Source of the DNA: Parvibaculaceae bacterium
GTDB taxonomy: Bacteria; Pseudomonadota; Alphaproteobacteria; Parvibaculales; Parvibaculaceae
Reading direction: 5' to 3'
DNA: 64,000 nucleotides
NCBI GenBank assembly: GCA_028283765.1
Contig: JAPWJY010000008.1
Span: 1,121,001-1,185,000, forward strand
The notes under the pieces are model-generated. The model saw only the letters and a program-made list of their open reading frames with translations. It was not told the origin of the DNA and searched no databases. A program made the position numbers and the translations under genes. Position 1 is the stretch's first letter, and each line of letters begins with the position of its first letter. This document shows positions 63,541 to 64,000 of the stretch, piece after piece.

Positions 63541-63600
63541 GCACCCGCGGGTGCCGGCCTGCGCGGCCGGGGCCCTGTCGGCCCGGCTTCCGCAAGGAGG
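63541..63600 (+). promoter_or_regulatory. Structured 5' leader of rpsD
   Basis: GCACCCGCGGGTGC (63541-63554) is a perfect palindrome. It is followed by CCGGCC/GGCCGG (63554-63570) and GGGCC/GGCCC (63570-63584), three consecutive hairpins ahead of the AAGGAGG at 63594-63600. S4 autoregulates its operon in other bacteria by binding such a leader; that role here is inference. Confidence 0.55.
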
Positions 63601-63647
63601 TTCGAGGGCAAAGGAGGGCGCGTTTCCTGAACCATGGGAAACAGCGA

Positions 63648-64000
63648 ATGTCGAAGCGCCAAAACGCTAAGTACAAAATTGATCGCCGTCTGGGCGAAAA
63701 TATCTGGGGCCGTCCCAAGAGCCCGGTGAACCGCCGCGATTACGGTCCGGGCCAGCATGGCCAGCGCCGCAAGAGCAAGCTGTCGGACTTCGGTGTCCAG
63801 CTTCGCGCCAAGCAGAAGCTCAAGGGCTATTACGGCAACATCACCGAAAAGCAGTTCCGCCTGATCTATCGCGAGGCCGCCCGTCTGCGTGGCGATACCG
63901 GCGAGATTCTGATCGGCCTGCTGGAGCGCCGTCTCGACGCCGTGGTCTACCGCGCCAAGTTCGTGCCGACCGTGTTCGCGGCCCGTCAGCTCGTCAGCCA
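63648..64000 (+). CDS. rpsD: 30S ribosomal protein S4 (partial, cut by window edge)
   Basis: The first ~117 residues: [39 protein letters not shown], then [47 protein letters not shown]. This is the alphaproteobacterial S4 form; the N-terminal zinc cysteines of the C+ form are absent. It nucleates 30S assembly on 16S rRNA and represses its own translation. The C-terminal S4 RNA-binding half lies outside. Confidence 0.97.
   Translation, partial: MSKRQNAKYKIDRRLGENIWGRPKSPVNRRDYGPGQHGQRRKSKLSDFGVQLRAKQKLKGYYGNITEKQFRLIYREAARLRGDTGEILIGLLERRLDAVVYRAKFVPTVFAARQLVS

Overview
The window looks like a chromosomal segment of a GC-rich alphaproteobacterium, probably of the order Hyphomicrobiales and perhaps close to Parvibaculum. 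The order-level call rests on several signs: a gene transfer agent (GTA) structural cluster in the canonical g1-g15 order, a perfect GAAC-N7-GAAC LexA operator upstream of recA, a DksA that keeps one of its four zinc-ligand positions, a CckA-type kinase next to recA, and a ccmI-E-F-H cytochrome c maturation cluster. The Parvibaculum suggestion is inference from gene content (many acyl-CoA dehydrogenases, CoA transferase, SDR). No rRNA, tRNA, IS element or CRISPR array was seen.

Layout. 1-953: end of an ABC-F ATPase gene and a YcgN-type cysteine-cluster protein. 1000-16750: a complete-looking GTA cluster (terminase small and large subunits, portal, g3.5-like, protease, capsid, an extra small protein, head-tail adaptors, tail terminator, tail tube, chaperones, short tape measure, baseplate/hub proteins, NlpC/P60 peptidase, host-specificity megaprotein, DUF2793 and a small membrane protein). 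There is no integrase, repressor or replication gene. Two terminator-like hairpins divide it into three blocks. 16794-20532: a catabolic set with an SDR, two complementary acyl-CoA dehydrogenase halves and a nitroreductase. 20533-21670: a less GC-rich island with an orphan 136-aa ORF and a tiny ORF behind a near-perfect Shine-Dalgarno. 21671-24868 (minus): YihY/BrkB, a cold-shock protein and a CaiB-type CoA transferase. 25041-29979: ccmI, a chitosanase-like protein, ccmE, ccmF, ccmH. 30117-36730: a DegP/Do protease, a two-component system and GlnE. 36960-38763: an ECF sigma factor, a single-span membrane protein (probable anti-sigma) and a periplasmic metal-sensor-like protein. 38813-42299: FAD amine oxidase, glutamine-synthetase-like ligase and M24 peptidase, resembling the gamma-glutamyl polyamine route. 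43276-48077 (minus): LysR regulator, YeiH exporter, PepN. 48345-50734: a second acyl-CoA dehydrogenase pair. 50798-54396 (minus): EamA transporter, CoxE-type VWA protein, a frameshifted methyltransferase and a MoxR ATPase. 54733-64000: housekeeping genes dksA, cckA-like, recA, alaS, icd (minus), a TrmH-family rRNA/tRNA methyltransferase and the start of rpsD.

How parts fit. The GTA cluster would build a headful-packaging HK97-type particle. Its master regulators are not here, but recA and a CckA-like kinase, both linked to GTA biology in other alphaproteobacteria, lie about 40 kb away. The two acyl-CoA dehydrogenase pairs each split the FAD-binding motifs between subunits, as in heterotetrameric enzymes. 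dksA and rpsD share an identical 14-bp promoter core with a GC-rich discriminator, consistent with stringent control.

The least-explained places are the island at 20533-21670, the duplicated element and hairpin in front of GTA g1, the frameshifted methyltransferase at 53503-53505, and the membrane-free CckA.
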